From: Streptomyces chartreusis NRRL 3882
Lineage (GTDB): Bacteria; Actinomycetota; Actinomycetes; Streptomycetales; Streptomycetaceae
Direction: 5' to 3'
NCBI RefSeq assembly: GCF_900236475.1
Contig: NZ_LT963352.1
Location: 7,721,001-7,785,000, forward strand
Length of the DNA: 64,000 nt
The position numbers and the translations under genes were made by a program. Of the stretch, positions 32,456 through 41,528 are shown in pieces. The first letter of the stretch is position 1. Every line of letters starts with the position of its first letter. The notes beneath the pieces were generated by a model. That model was not told where the DNA came from, made no database searches, and saw nothing but the letters and a program-made list of their open reading frames with translations.

Positions 32456-32657
32456 GGTCGCCGGGGCGGCGCACGTGCGCGATCGGAGGCGTGCGGGCGA
32501 CCGACCCGCCGCCCGTAGCGCGCGGGTCAGCCCAGCTTGAAGATCCCGGTCGGTACGGTCACATCTCGGAGCTGGTGGTGGAGTCAGGCGGTCGTCACCG
32601 CCGCGTCCGGCCCACGGGTGCCGGACAGGGTGTCGTGGACAGGGGAGGTCCGGCCGG

Positions 32658-34043
32658 TCAGCGCGACTGCTCGAAGAGCCAGTCGATCACGACGTCGTTC
32701 TCGTACGTCTGCGCCCAGGACCCGTGCGGGTTCACCGGCGTTGTGCCGGCCGGGTAGCTGGTGAACAGCACATGGCTGCCCGTACGGCGGGCCCGGCGCA
32801 GCAGGGCCCGGGAGTGGGCCTCGAACTGCTCCTGGGGCAAGTCGTTGCCCCATTCCCCGCGGGTGACCTTGGCGCCGGCGTTCTCCAGCGCGTTCATCAG
32901 CGTCCAGGTCCCTGGTTTGCCGAAGCGCCCGTCTTTGTAGGGGACGACGGGGTCGTCGACGGAATGGTCGGCCCACAGCGGGATGTGTGTGATCCTCTCC
33001 ATGGCGGAGGGGTCCCCCCAGCCGGCGGTGGCGACGGCCGCGGCGTACCTGCGGGGCTGTTGGGGGAGCAGGTGGAGAATTCCCCGCGCCCCGGACGACA
33101 GGCCGACGAGATAGAGCCGGTCCGCGTCGACCGGGTACTCGGCCGTGACGGCGTCGATGAGCTCGACCAGCGCGCGCTGCACCTTGGCGTCGGTCCAGTC
33201 CGTGCCGTCCGGCCCCTCCATGGGGCGGGGCAGCGGGATCTGCGGGGCGAGCACGAATGCCGGGTTCTTGTACTGGCGTTGGGGCTCGGCGAAGGCGACC
33301 GCGATCCGGTTGGCGGTGAGCTGGGTCATGTTGTTGTCGGCGACCTCGCCGCCGCCGTGCAGGGTGACCACGAGCGGGTACCGGGTGCCCGCCCCGGGGC
33401 GCCGTAGGTACCCCGCCGGCTGATGGAAGCGGAAGTCCAGGCCGAATCCGGTGGAGTCGGTGAACGATCCGGCGCCGAAGCCGTCCACGACGGGCGTGCG
33501 CACTCCATCGTTCCGGATGGCGAACGGATGCGCGGCGAGCACCGGGCCGCTGCCGCGCGCCGTGACATCAGCCACCTGCCTGACCGCGTAGGCGCGGTCG
33601 AGGGGAAGCGGGTCGGTCGCCCCGGAGGCCCGCGCGTTGGCGTCGCGGAGATCCAGCTCGATGATCAGGTGGTCGCCCGGGCGTCCGGGGTCGGCCCGCT
33701 CGTCCACCTCGGCTGCTGAGTTCGTGTAGACGCGGGTCACCGTGCGGGCCGCGGTCTGTCTGCCCACGGTCGCGGTGACGTGGAACGCGGAGGGCGGGAT
33801 CACGCCACCGCGCGTGTCGATGGGTGCCGCGTACCGGATGGCGACGGCCGTCACCAGCCAGTTGTGCCTCGGTGTGACCTGCGTGAGCAGGTCACACCGC
33901 AGAACCGGGTTGAGCCGGGGCGTGCGGGGCCGCCCCGCTGTCATGGCGTCGGCCGCCGCAGCGGTCGGCACCGGCGTTACCGCCGTCGTCGTGACGGCAC
34001 TCGCGGCTATGGTGAGTGCCCTACGTCTGGTGATCCTCGGCAT
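32658..34043 (-). CDS. Tat-exported carboxylesterase with N-terminal Ig-like domain
   Basis: A 461-residue secreted alpha/beta hydrolase. A twin-arginine signal (RITRRRALTIAASAVTTTAV) ends near PTAAAADA. Residues about 60-215 form a beta-rich domain (VLRCDLLTQVTPRHNWLVTA, VTRVYTNSA). The hydrolase domain starts near YPLVVTLHGGGEVADNN (oxyanion hole), has the nucleophile elbow LYLVGLSSGARG, an acid in WADHSVDDPVVPYKD and a histidine in NPHGSWAQTYEN. The arrangement resembles extracellular EstA-type and polyester-degrading esterases. AGAGGA precedes the ATG at 34043. The 202 bases downstream toward the DMT gene show no recognisable feature. Confidence 0.88.
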   Translation of the reverse strand: MPRITRRRALTIAASAVTTTAVTPVPTAAAADAMTAGRPRTPRLNPVLRCDLLTQVTPRHNWLVTAVAIRYAAPIDTRGGVIPPSAFHVTATVGRQTAARTVTRVYTNSAAEVDERADPGRPGDHLIIELDLRDANARASGATDPLPLDRAYAVRQVADVTARGSGPVLAAHPFAIRNDGVRTPVVDGFGAGSFTDSTGFGLDFRFHQPAGYLRRPGAGTRYPLVVTLHGGGEVADNNMTQLTANRIAVAFAEPQRQYKNPAFVLAPQIPLPRPMEGPDGTDWTDAKVQRALVELIDAVTAEYPVDADRLYLVGLSSGARGILHLLPQQPRRYAAAVATAGWGDPSAMERITHIPLWADHSVDDPVVPYKDGRFGKPGTWTLMNALENAGAKVTRGEWGNDLPQEQFEAHSRALLRRARRTGSHVLFTSYPAGTTPVNPHGSWAQTYENDVVIDWLFEQSR

Positions 34044-34225
34044 GAGTCCTCTTCGCGTCGTCCGGTGGCCTGGGCTTCCTGCGGGGGAGGGTGCGATGGG
34101 GCGCGGTACGGACGTGCTACGCGAGAGTCTCCGAGGGACAGCCGATCGGCGTCCAGCATCGAACCGGCATATATTCATGCAGCATACGCATCAGTCTGGA
34201 CCATGTTCCGAGGCTGGTGCGGAGC

Positions 34226-34256
34226 GCGCCGAGCGTGGTGTGACCACGCTCGGCGC
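34226..34256 (-). terminator. Hairpin terminator of the prpF-permease operon
   Basis: GCGCCGAGCGTGGT pairs perfectly with ACCACGCTCGGCGC around a three-base GTG loop, 26 bases after the permease stop codon. No U tract is present. Confidence 0.8.
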
Positions 34257-34282
34257 ACTCTGTCCTGTCGTCGTCCCGTGCG

Positions 34283-35533
34283 CTACGACCAGGGCAGGAC
34301 CAGAGCACCCCAGGCGACGACGGGGCCGAGAGCGACGATGCCGCCGGTGTAGCCAATGATCTGGCGGTAGAAGCGGCGGGCGTCGACCCCGCGCGCGTTG
34401 CTCAGCACGAGTGCGCCGTTGGTGGAGAAGGGGGAGGTGTCGACGATCGTCGTGGAGACGGCGAGAGCGGCGATCAGCCCGGCGGCGCTGAGGTGGCTGG
34501 AGAGCAGCAGCGGCACGGCGATGGGGATGATCGCGGTGAGGATCGCGGTGGAGGAGGCGAAGGCGGACGTGATGGCCACGGTGAAGCACAGCAGGAGGGC
34601 GACGACGAGCGGGGCGCCCAGGCCGGCGGCCCGTTCGGAGATCTCCTCGATGACGCCGGCCTTCTCCAGCATCGCGATGTACGTCATCATGCCCGCGACC
34701 AGCAGCAGGGTGGACCAGCTCACACCGTCCACGGCCCGCTCCTGCCGCTTCATGTCCACCAGGGCCAGCAGGGCGCCGGCCGCCAGGGCCAGGAAGCCGA
34801 TCTCCAGATGGAAGCCGAGCGCGCCGACCACGAGGGCGACCAGACAGGCGAGGGTGAGCCACTGGCGCCAGTCGAGCCTGCCGGAGACGGTGAGATCGTC
34901 GTCGGCTGTCTCCGCGACTCCCTCGGCCAGTGGCACGGGGCGCTTGGCGAGCAGCACGTACGTGAGGACCGACAGCACCAGGTTGATCAGGAAGCTGGCG
35001 CTGAACAGCGCCACGGCGGAGACGTGCAGCTCCGTCTTGTCGACCAGTCCCAGCACCAGCGCACCGGAGACGGCGAGCGGGGAGAACGCGCCCGCGTGTC
35101 CGCCGCTGATCACCATCATGCCGACCACCAGCGGGTTGAGCTTGTAGCGGTAGGCGAAGTTCATGCCGATCGGTGCGAGGATCGCGACCGCCGCCGGGGT
35201 GAAGGTGCCGAACGCCGTCAGCAGCGCGGCGACCAGGAACAGCACCCAGGGGATCAGCGCGGTCTTGCCGCGCACCAGCCGTACCCCGGCCGCGACGAGC
35301 CAGTCGATGGTGCCGTTGCGGCGGGCGACGGAGAACAGGTAGGTGACCCCGACGATGGTGACGAACAGCTTCGCCGGGAATCCCTCGAAGATCTCGTCCT
35401 CGGTGAGGCCGAGCGAGGCGGTGCCGACCGCGAAGGTGGCGACGAAGGCGAGGATGCCCAGGTTGATCGGCAGCACGGTGCCGACCACGAACATCACCAG
35501 CAGCGCGCCTATGGATATCACTTCAGCAGACAT
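34283..35533 (-). CDS. SLC13/MatC-type dicarboxylate permease
   Basis: A 416-residue integral membrane carrier with about 11-12 helices. The N-terminal half matches the MatC malonate/dicarboxylate carrier type (VISIGALLVMFVVGTVLPIN, GILAFVATFAVGTASLGLTE, FEGFPAKLFVTIVGVTYLFS), and the C-terminal repeat has ASSTAILTAIIPIAVPLLL and STTIVDTSPFSTNGALVLSN, the SxxPF-type motif of ion-transporter-superfamily carriers. Of two adjacent ATG codons, 35533 has AAGGA at better spacing. It follows the PrpF gene by 107 bases on the same strand, suggesting uptake of the acid that PrpF isomerises. Confidence 0.9.
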   Translation of the reverse strand: MSAEVISIGALLVMFVVGTVLPINLGILAFVATFAVGTASLGLTEDEIFEGFPAKLFVTIVGVTYLFSVARRNGTIDWLVAAGVRLVRGKTALIPWVLFLVAALLTAFGTFTPAAVAILAPIGMNFAYRYKLNPLVVGMMVISGGHAGAFSPLAVSGALVLGLVDKTELHVSAVALFSASFLINLVLSVLTYVLLAKRPVPLAEGVAETADDDLTVSGRLDWRQWLTLACLVALVVGALGFHLEIGFLALAAGALLALVDMKRQERAVDGVSWSTLLLVAGMMTYIAMLEKAGVIEEISERAAGLGAPLVVALLLCFTVAITSAFASSTAILTAIIPIAVPLLLSSHLSAAGLIAALAVSTTIVDTSPFSTNGALVLSNARGVDARRFYRQIIGYTGGIVALGPVVAWGALVLPWS

Positions 35534-35640
35534 CATTGTCCTTGGTGCGGTGGGGACGGGGTGGCGCGCCCCGAGGGCGCGAGGGAATCCCGGTGCGGAC
35601 GGCTGGGGGACCGGCTGCCCGAGGTGACGGTCGTCCCGGT

Positions 35641-36774
35641 TCAGGCGGCTTGCGGGCTGCCCGTTTCCGGTACGTAGATGCGTGCGTCGGCCAGCAGCCG
35701 CGCCGCCCGCTGCACGGTGACGCGGCGAGGCAGGCCGTCCGCCACGTCCGTGCAGCGGACCGCGACCACGCCGGCGGGGGTGCCGAGGCGCAGCCACTCG
35801 TCGGTGGGACCTCCGGCGGCCCGGGAGACCACGGAGTCCTCCAGCAACCCCGCCGCCGCGACGGCGACGGCGGAGGTCAGGCCGACCGCCGGGTGGGGGG
35901 CGTTCATGGTGAGCATGCGCACCGAGATGTCGTAGTCCTCGGAGGCGACGCGTTCGCCGAGAGTGGTGGTGTACGGCACCGGGGGACCGACCAGGCCCAC
36001 CTTGGGTACTGCGTCGCCGGGTTCCGCACCCGGATGGAGCCCCGGTTCGAACAGGCCCATCAGAGGCGCGGCGGCATGCCGCACCGTGCGCAGCCAGGGG
36101 ACCTCCGCCTGCATGCGCTCCAGCGTCTCGGCACCGGTGCGACCGGCGCTGCCGGCGTCGACGAGGACGACCGGGGCCCCGGCGTCCACCATGCTCACCC
36201 GTACCGGCCCGGCGGTGCCGACCCGCAGTTCCTCTGCGGCCCGGCCGGTGGGAAGCAGTAAACCGGTCGTGCCGCCTGCCGGTTCACGGAAGGTGAGGCC
36301 GACGGCGACACCGCCGGCGCGGGTGCCGGGGACGGTCTGCCGGCCGAAGTGGTGCACCACGCCTCCGGTGGTGTCCACGAGTCCCTCGAGGACCGCTCCG
36401 GTGTTGGTGTTGCGCATCACCACACGCGTCCGGTCACCGGTGATCGGCACCATGCCCTTCGCCACCGCGTACAGCGCGACGCCGGTGGCGCAGTTGCCGC
36501 AGTTGCTCGTCCACTCCACCGCGCCCGTGCCGATGCCGACCTGGGCGAAGAGGTAGTCGACGTCCACCCCGGGCTCGGGCGAGGCGCTGACGATCGCCGC
36601 CTTGGAGGTGGTGGGGGTGGCCCCGCCCACCCCGTCCAGTTCCACGGGGTCGCCGGCGCCATACGCGGCGACCAGCATCTTCTCCAACTCGGCGCGGTCG
36701 GCGGGGACATGTACCTGGTTGAACAGCCAGCACTTGCTGGTGCCGCCACGCACCAGGGTCGCGGGAGTGTGCAC
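35641..36774 (-). CDS. PrpF-family isomerase (aconitate/oxalomesaconate tautomerase type)
   Basis: A 377-residue protein of the PrpF/DapF-like fold that moves a double bond in small unsaturated tricarboxylates such as 2-methylaconitate or 4-oxalomesaconate. The start reads VHTPATLVRGGTSKCWLF. TPTTSKAAIVS holds the conserved lysine near residue 58, SNCGNCATGVALYA the catalytic cysteine at 92, and later FREPAGGTTG and MLTMNAPHPAVGLT are typical. Translation begins at a GTG (36774) preceded by GGAAGAG. It is divergent from the LysR gene and heads an operon with the MatC-type permease, so it probably degrades an imported di- or tricarboxylate. The exact substrate is not determined. Confidence 0.9.
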   Translation of the reverse strand: MHTPATLVRGGTSKCWLFNQVHVPADRAELEKMLVAAYGAGDPVELDGVGGATPTTSKAAIVSASPEPGVDVDYLFAQVGIGTGAVEWTSNCGNCATGVALYAVAKGMVPITGDRTRVVMRNTNTGAVLEGLVDTTGGVVHHFGRQTVPGTRAGGVAVGLTFREPAGGTTGLLLPTGRAAEELRVGTAGPVRVSMVDAGAPVVLVDAGSAGRTGAETLERMQAEVPWLRTVRHAAAPLMGLFEPGLHPGAEPGDAVPKVGLVGPPVPYTTTLGERVASEDYDISVRMLTMNAPHPAVGLTSAVAVAAAGLLEDSVVSRAAGGPTDEWLRLGTPAGVVAVRCTDVADGLPRRVTVQRAARLLADARIYVPETGSPQAA

Positions 36775-36863
36775 GTCTGAGGCTCTTCCGTGATCAAAGG
36801 GGCGGAGGGGCCGGGAAGGCGGGTTGCGGGCGGGTTGCGGCCCGGTGAACCGCTCCGGCGATG

Positions 36864-36934
36864 GCGAAGACCTTCGCAGAGGCGTGACTTGCGAACAATC
36901 GCAGTTCGCTTCACCAGGGTTTAGCCGAGCTAAA
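36864..36934. promoter_or_regulatory. LysR control region with three inverted repeats
   Basis: The prpF-lysR gap contains three perfect inverted repeats: GCGAAG-AC-CTTCGC (36864-36877), GCGAAC-N7-GTTCGC (36891-36909) and TTTAGC-CGA-GCTAAA (36920-36934). The last has the T-N11-A form of LysR-type boxes and ends 9 bases before the lysR start; the first two share GCGAA half-sites. Recognition plus activation sites for the divergent promoters are a likely reading. Confidence 0.6.
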
Positions 36935-36943
36935 GTCGGCGTT

Positions 36944-37897
36944 ATGTTGAACGTACGCCGCCTGCTGCTGCTCACCGAGGCCACCGAGCGCGGCTCGCTC
37001 ACCGCCGCGGCGGAGGCGCTGGGCATGACCACCTCCGCCGCCTCCCAGCAGATGTCTCTGCTGGAGCAGGAGGCCGGGCAGCCACTGATCGAGCGGCTGC
37101 CGCGCGGTATCCGCCCCACCCCGGCGGGCGCCGCACTGGCCGAACGCGGGCAGAGGATCCGCCGCGAACTGCGCGCGGCTCAGGCCGACCTGGACTCCTT
37201 CACCGCCCTCGACCAGGGCACGCTGCGGCTCGGTTCCTTCCCCACGGCGAGCGCCTCCCTGCTGCCGCTCGCGCTCACCCGATTTCGCCGCCGCCACGCC
37301 GGCGTCCGTATCGAGGTACGCGCCGGGGTCCTCGCGGAGCTCCGCGAGATGCTGCACACCGGCGAGGTGGAGCAGGCCCTGCTCTGGGACTACGAATGGA
37401 ACCGCCTCGACGATCCGGCGCTCACGCTGACCCACCTCCTCGACGACCCCACGGTGCTGGTCGTTCCCGCCGACTCACCGTTGCGCGCACGCCCCTCCGT
37501 GCGCCTCGGCGACCTCGCGGACCAGGAGTGGATCATTCGTGCCGACAACCATCCCGTCGCCGACGTCCTGCGCCGCAGCTGCCGTCAGGCAGGGTTCGAG
37601 CCGCGCATCGCCTACTCCTCGCACGACTACCAGGAGGCCCAGGCCATGGTCGCCGCCGGACTCGGCATCGCCCTCGCGCCCCGCCTTGCCCTCACCAGCC
37701 GCCGCAGCGACGTCCGCCTCCTGCCGTTCGCCTCCGACGTGCCCGCCCCCACCCGCCGCATCCTCCTCACCCGCGCCCAAGCCCGCCCCGCCACCCCGCC
37801 CGCGCAGGCCATGGCTCGCGTGCTGCGCACGGTGGCGCAGCGGTTTGCCGCCCCCGGCCTGCACCGAGCCCAGCTCGGCGCGGTCCGACGGGGCTGA
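36944..37897 (+). CDS. LysR-family transcriptional regulator
   Basis: A 317-residue LysR-type regulator. The N-terminal winged helix is clear (RRLLLLTEATERGSLTAAAE, GMTTSAASQQMSLLEQEAGQ, LIERLPRGIRPTPAGAALAE), followed by a helical linker and a two-lobe effector domain (LRLGSFPTASASLLPLALTR, EQALLWDYEWN, SSHDYQEAQAMVAAGLGIAL). The ATG at 36944 has no strong ribosome-binding site. It is divergent from prpF and presumably activates that operon in response to a pathway acid while repressing itself through the repeats in front of it. Confidence 0.93.
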   Translation: MLNVRRLLLLTEATERGSLTAAAEALGMTTSAASQQMSLLEQEAGQPLIERLPRGIRPTPAGAALAERGQRIRRELRAAQADLDSFTALDQGTLRLGSFPTASASLLPLALTRFRRRHAGVRIEVRAGVLAELREMLHTGEVEQALLWDYEWNRLDDPALTLTHLLDDPTVLVVPADSPLRARPSVRLGDLADQEWIIRADNHPVADVLRRSCRQAGFEPRIAYSSHDYQEAQAMVAAGLGIALAPRLALTSRRSDVRLLPFASDVPAPTRRILLTRAQARPATPPAQAMARVLRTVAQRFAAPGLHRAQLGAVRRG

Positions 37898-37959
37898 CGG
37901 CACGTCGACGTCCTCGTCGGCTCCAACGCGGTCGGCGGGGACATCGGCCTCGTGGGAGA

Positions 37960-38832
37960 TCAGCCCAGCCTGCGGAAGAGCCCCTCCTGAACGACCGAAA
38001 CGACCAGTTGCCCCTCGCGGTCGTAGATCCGCCCACGTGCCAGGCCCCTGCCGCCCACCGCGATCGGCGACTCCTGGTCGTACAGCAGCCAGTCGTCCGC
38101 GCGGAACGGGCGGTGGAACCACATGGCGTGGTCCAGGGACGCCATGTCGAAGCCCCGCGGGCCCCACAGCGGCTCGACCGGGATGCGGACGGCGTCCAGG
38201 AGGGTCATGTCGCTGGCGTAGGTGAGGGCGCAGGTGTGCACGAGCGGGTCGTCGCCGAGCGGCCCGACCGCGCGCATCCACACGGCGCTGCGCGGCTCGG
38301 CGTCCGCGACCTCCTCGGTGGTCCAGCGCAGCCGGTCCACATAGCGGATGTCGAAGGGCTGGCGGCGGGCCATCCGCTCCAACTGCTCGGGCAGCGCGCC
38401 CAGATGCTCCCGGATCTCGTCCGTGACCGTGGGCAGGGACTCCGGGTCCGGGACCTTGCGGGCGGGCGGCAGCTGGTGCTCGAAGCCGCCCTCCTCCGGC
38501 TTGTGGAAGGAGGCGGTGAGATTGAAGATCGTACGGCCCTGCTGCACGGCCGTGACCCGGCGGGTCGTGAACGACCGCCCGTCGCGCACCCGCTCGACCT
38601 GGTAGACGATCGGCACGCCCGGGATGCCCGGGCGCAGGAAGTACGCGTGCAGCGAGTGCACGGGACGGTCACCGTCCGTGGTGCGGCCGGCGGCGACCAT
38701 GGCCTGGCCCGCCACCTGGCCGCCGAACACCCGCTGGAGGGATTCCTGCGGGCTGCGGCCACGGAAGATGTTGACCTCGATCTGCTCCAGATCGAGCAGG
38801 TCGACCAGTCTCTCGGCCGGGTTCGTCGTCAT
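37960..38832 (-). CDS. tesB: Acyl-CoA thioesterase II
   Basis: A 290-residue double-hotdog thioesterase that hydrolyses acyl-CoA to free acid and CoA. Family segments are LDLEQIEVNIFRGRSPQESL, RVFGGQVAGQAMVAAGRTT, HSLHAYFLRPGIPGVPIVYQ, HTCALTYASDMTLLDAV and SLDHAMWFHRPFRADDWLLY, with the catalytic Asp in SLDH and the Gln/Thr positions present. AGGAGA precedes the ATG at 38832. It ends 37 bases after the DASS-unrelated region and starts 37 bases from the stop of the helicase gene upstream, so the two may share a transcript. Confidence 0.95.
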   Translation of the reverse strand: MTTNPAERLVDLLDLEQIEVNIFRGRSPQESLQRVFGGQVAGQAMVAAGRTTDGDRPVHSLHAYFLRPGIPGVPIVYQVERVRDGRSFTTRRVTAVQQGRTIFNLTASFHKPEEGGFEHQLPPARKVPDPESLPTVTDEIREHLGALPEQLERMARRQPFDIRYVDRLRWTTEEVADAEPRSAVWMRAVGPLGDDPLVHTCALTYASDMTLLDAVRIPVEPLWGPRGFDMASLDHAMWFHRPFRADDWLLYDQESPIAVGGRGLARGRIYDREGQLVVSVVQEGLFRRLG

Positions 38833-38869
38833 CGGTGGGATTCTCCTGTGCTCGCTGCTGCCCGGCCGT

Positions 38870-41392
38870 TCACAGCTGGCCGACGTCGGTGACCCGGACG
38901 ACCGCGCGGCCCTCCGCGTCGGAGGCGGTGAGGTCGACCTCCGCGCTGATGCCCCAGTCGTGGTCGCCGTTGGGATCGTGGAAGATCTGCCGGACCCGCC
39001 ACAGGGCGTTCTCCGGCTCCTCCTCGATGAGCAGCAGCTTGGGGCCGCGGGCGTCGGGGCCGGTGCCGAGGTCGTCGTACTCGTCCCAGTACTTGTCCAT
39101 CGCCTCGCCCCACGCGTCGGCGTCCCAGCCGGACTCCGCGTCCATCTCGCCCAGTTCCCCGACCTGGTCCAGGGCGGCGAGCTCGACCCGGCGGAACATG
39201 GCGTTGCGGACCAGGACGCGGAAGGCACGCGCGTTGGCGGTGACCGGTTTGACCTCGTCGGCCTTCTCCTGGGCCTCCTCGGCGGTCATCTCCTCCGGGT
39301 TGGCGAGCTGCTCCCACTCGTCCAGCAGGCTGGAGTCGACCTGGCGCACCATCTCGCCCAGCCACTCGATCAGGTCCTCGAGGTCCTCGGACTTGAGGTC
39401 GTCCGGGACGGTGTGGTCGAGGGCCTTGTAGGCGCTGGCGAGGTAGCGCAGCACGATGCCCTCGGTGCGGGCCAGCTCGTAGTGGGACACCAACTCGGTG
39501 AACGACAGCGCCCGTTCGTACATGTCGCGGATGACCGACTTCGGCGACAGCGGATGGTCACCGACCCAGGGGTGGCTCTTGCGGTACGTGTTGTACGCGT
39601 GGAAGAGCAGCTCCTCCAGCGGCTTCGGGTACGTGATGTCCTGGAGGCGCTCCATGCGCTCCTCGTACTCGACGCCGTCCGCCTTCATCGCGGCCACGGC
39701 CTCGCCGCGCGCCTTGTTCTGCTGGGCGGCGAGGATCTGCCGCGGGTCGTCCAGGGTGGACTCCACCACGGACACCATGTCGAGCGCGTACGACGGCGAT
39801 TCGGGGTCCAGCAGCTCGAACGCGGCCAGTGCGAACGTGGACAACGGCTGGTTGAGCGCGAAGTCCTGCTGGAGGTCGACGGTGAGGCGGACGATGCGGC
39901 CGGTCGCGTCCGGCTCGTCGAGCTTCTCGACGATGCCGCCGTCCAGCAGCGAACGGTAGATCGCGATGGCCCGGCGGATGTGCCGCAACTGCTGCTTGCG
40001 CGGCTCGTGGTTGTCCTCCAGCAGGTGGCGCATCGCCTCGAAGGCGTTGCCGGGGCGGGCGATCACCGACAGCAGCATCGTGTGCGTCACCCGGAACCGG
40101 GAGGTCAGCGGCTCCGGTTCGGAGGCGATGAGCTTCTCGAAGGTCTGCTCCGACCACGCGACGAAGCCCTCGGGGGCCTTCTTGCGGACGACCTTGCGGC
40201 GCTTCTTCGGATCGTCACCGGCCTTGGCGAGGGCCTTCTCGTTCTCGACGACGTGCTCGGGCGCCTGCGCGACGACGAAGCCCTCCGTGTCGTAACCGGC
40301 CCGCCCGGCGCGCCCCGCGATCTGGTGGAACTCCCGGGCGCGCAGGGTGCGTACGCGGGTGCCGTCGTACTTGGTGAGGGCCGTGAACAGCACCGTGCGG
40401 ATGGGCACGTTGACGCCCACGCCCAGGGTGTCCGTGCCGCAGATGACCTTCAGCAGGCCGGCCTGCGCCAGCTTCTCCACCAGGCGGCGGTACTTGGGCA
40501 GCATGCCGGCGTGGTGGACGCCGATGCCGTGCCGGACGTAGCGGGAGAGGTTGCGGCCGAACTTGGTGGTGAAGCGGAAGTTGCCGATCAGCTCGGCGAT
40601 CTGCTCCTTCTCCTCCCGCGAGCACATGTTGATGCTCATCAGCGCCTGCGCCCGCTCCACGGCCTGCGCCTGCGTGAAGTGCACGATGTAGACGGGTGCC
40701 TGCCGGGCCGCCAGCAGGTCGGTGAGCGTCTCCGTGAGCGGCGTGTACCGGTACTCGTACGACAGGGGCACGGGACGGGTCGCCGAGCGGACCACCGCGG
40801 TCGGGCGGCCGGTGCGGCGGGTGAGGTCCTTCTCGAAGAAGGAGACGTCGCCGAGCGTCGCCGACATCAGCACGAACTGCGCCTGCGGCAGCTCCAGGAT
40901 CGGGATCTGCCACGCCCAGCCGCGGTCGCCCTCCGCGTAGAAGTGGAACTCGTCCATCACGACCTGGCCGACGTCCGCGTCCTTGCCGTCGCGCAGCGCG
41001 ATCGACGCGAGCACCTCGGCGGTGCAGCAGATCACGGGGGCGTCGGCGTTGACGGAGGCGTCGCCGGTGAGCATGCCGACGTTCTCCGTGCCGAAGATCT
41101 TGCACAGTTCGAAGAACTTCTCCGACACCAGCGCCTTGATCGGGGCGGTGTAGAAGGTGACCTCGTCCCGGGCCAGAGCGGCGAAGTGCGCACCCGCCGC
41201 GATCATGCTCTTGCCGGACCCGGTGGGCGTCGACACGATCACGTTCGCGCCGGAGACCACCTCGATCAGCGCCTCCTCCTGGTGGGGATAGAGCGTGAGA
41301 CCCCGCTCACCGGCCCACGACTCGAAGGCTTCGTACAGGGCGTCGGGGTCGGCGGTCCGCGGCAGCTGATCGATGAGGGTCACGCCCCCCAT
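38870..41392 (-). CDS. Ski2-like DExH helicase with DUF3516 C-terminus
   Basis: An 840-residue RNA/DNA helicase. Walker A is STPTGSGKSM (residues about 53-63), the DExH box is MDEFHFY (147-150 for DEFH), SATL is motif III, and the second RecA domain has GVHHAGMLPKYRRLVEKL, VICGTDTLGVGVNVPIRT and QIAGRAGRAGYDTEG (motif VI). The C-terminal 400 residues match the actinobacterial DUF3516 extension (EALIEVVSG-type N-terminus, DLIEWLGEMVRQVDSSLLDE). The start ATG at 41392 lacks a strong ribosome-binding site; a GTG four codons later (41383 region) is an alternative. It is related to the Mtr4/HelY group and probably acts in RNA turnover or ribosome biogenesis. Confidence 0.93.
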   Translation of the reverse strand: MGGVTLIDQLPRTADPDALYEAFESWAGERGLTLYPHQEEALIEVVSGANVIVSTPTGSGKSMIAAGAHFAALARDEVTFYTAPIKALVSEKFFELCKIFGTENVGMLTGDASVNADAPVICCTAEVLASIALRDGKDADVGQVVMDEFHFYAEGDRGWAWQIPILELPQAQFVLMSATLGDVSFFEKDLTRRTGRPTAVVRSATRPVPLSYEYRYTPLTETLTDLLAARQAPVYIVHFTQAQAVERAQALMSINMCSREEKEQIAELIGNFRFTTKFGRNLSRYVRHGIGVHHAGMLPKYRRLVEKLAQAGLLKVICGTDTLGVGVNVPIRTVLFTALTKYDGTRVRTLRAREFHQIAGRAGRAGYDTEGFVVAQAPEHVVENEKALAKAGDDPKKRRKVVRKKAPEGFVAWSEQTFEKLIASEPEPLTSRFRVTHTMLLSVIARPGNAFEAMRHLLEDNHEPRKQQLRHIRRAIAIYRSLLDGGIVEKLDEPDATGRIVRLTVDLQQDFALNQPLSTFALAAFELLDPESPSYALDMVSVVESTLDDPRQILAAQQNKARGEAVAAMKADGVEYEERMERLQDITYPKPLEELLFHAYNTYRKSHPWVGDHPLSPKSVIRDMYERALSFTELVSHYELARTEGIVLRYLASAYKALDHTVPDDLKSEDLEDLIEWLGEMVRQVDSSLLDEWEQLANPEEMTAEEAQEKADEVKPVTANARAFRVLVRNAMFRRVELAALDQVGELGEMDAESGWDADAWGEAMDKYWDEYDDLGTGPDARGPKLLLIEEEPENALWRVRQIFHDPNGDHDWGISAEVDLTASDAEGRAVVRVTDVGQL

Positions 41393-41528
41393 CTTGCCTG
41401 GCCTCCCGCCCGATGCGGGAATCGGCTGCGGGCGCGAAGATCGCGAACGCTACGCTGTGTCGCCGACGGGATGTCAGGGCGCCGGTCAACTGGACAGCGG
41501 TACACGAGGAATGGGGCGGGCAACGCCG

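Noticed and set aside
38624..41528. 1267-codon plus-strand frame opposite the thioesterase and Ski2-like helicase
   Set aside because: The opposite strand carries all conserved motifs; the frame's protein is low-complexity Val/Leu/Arg/Gly repeats.
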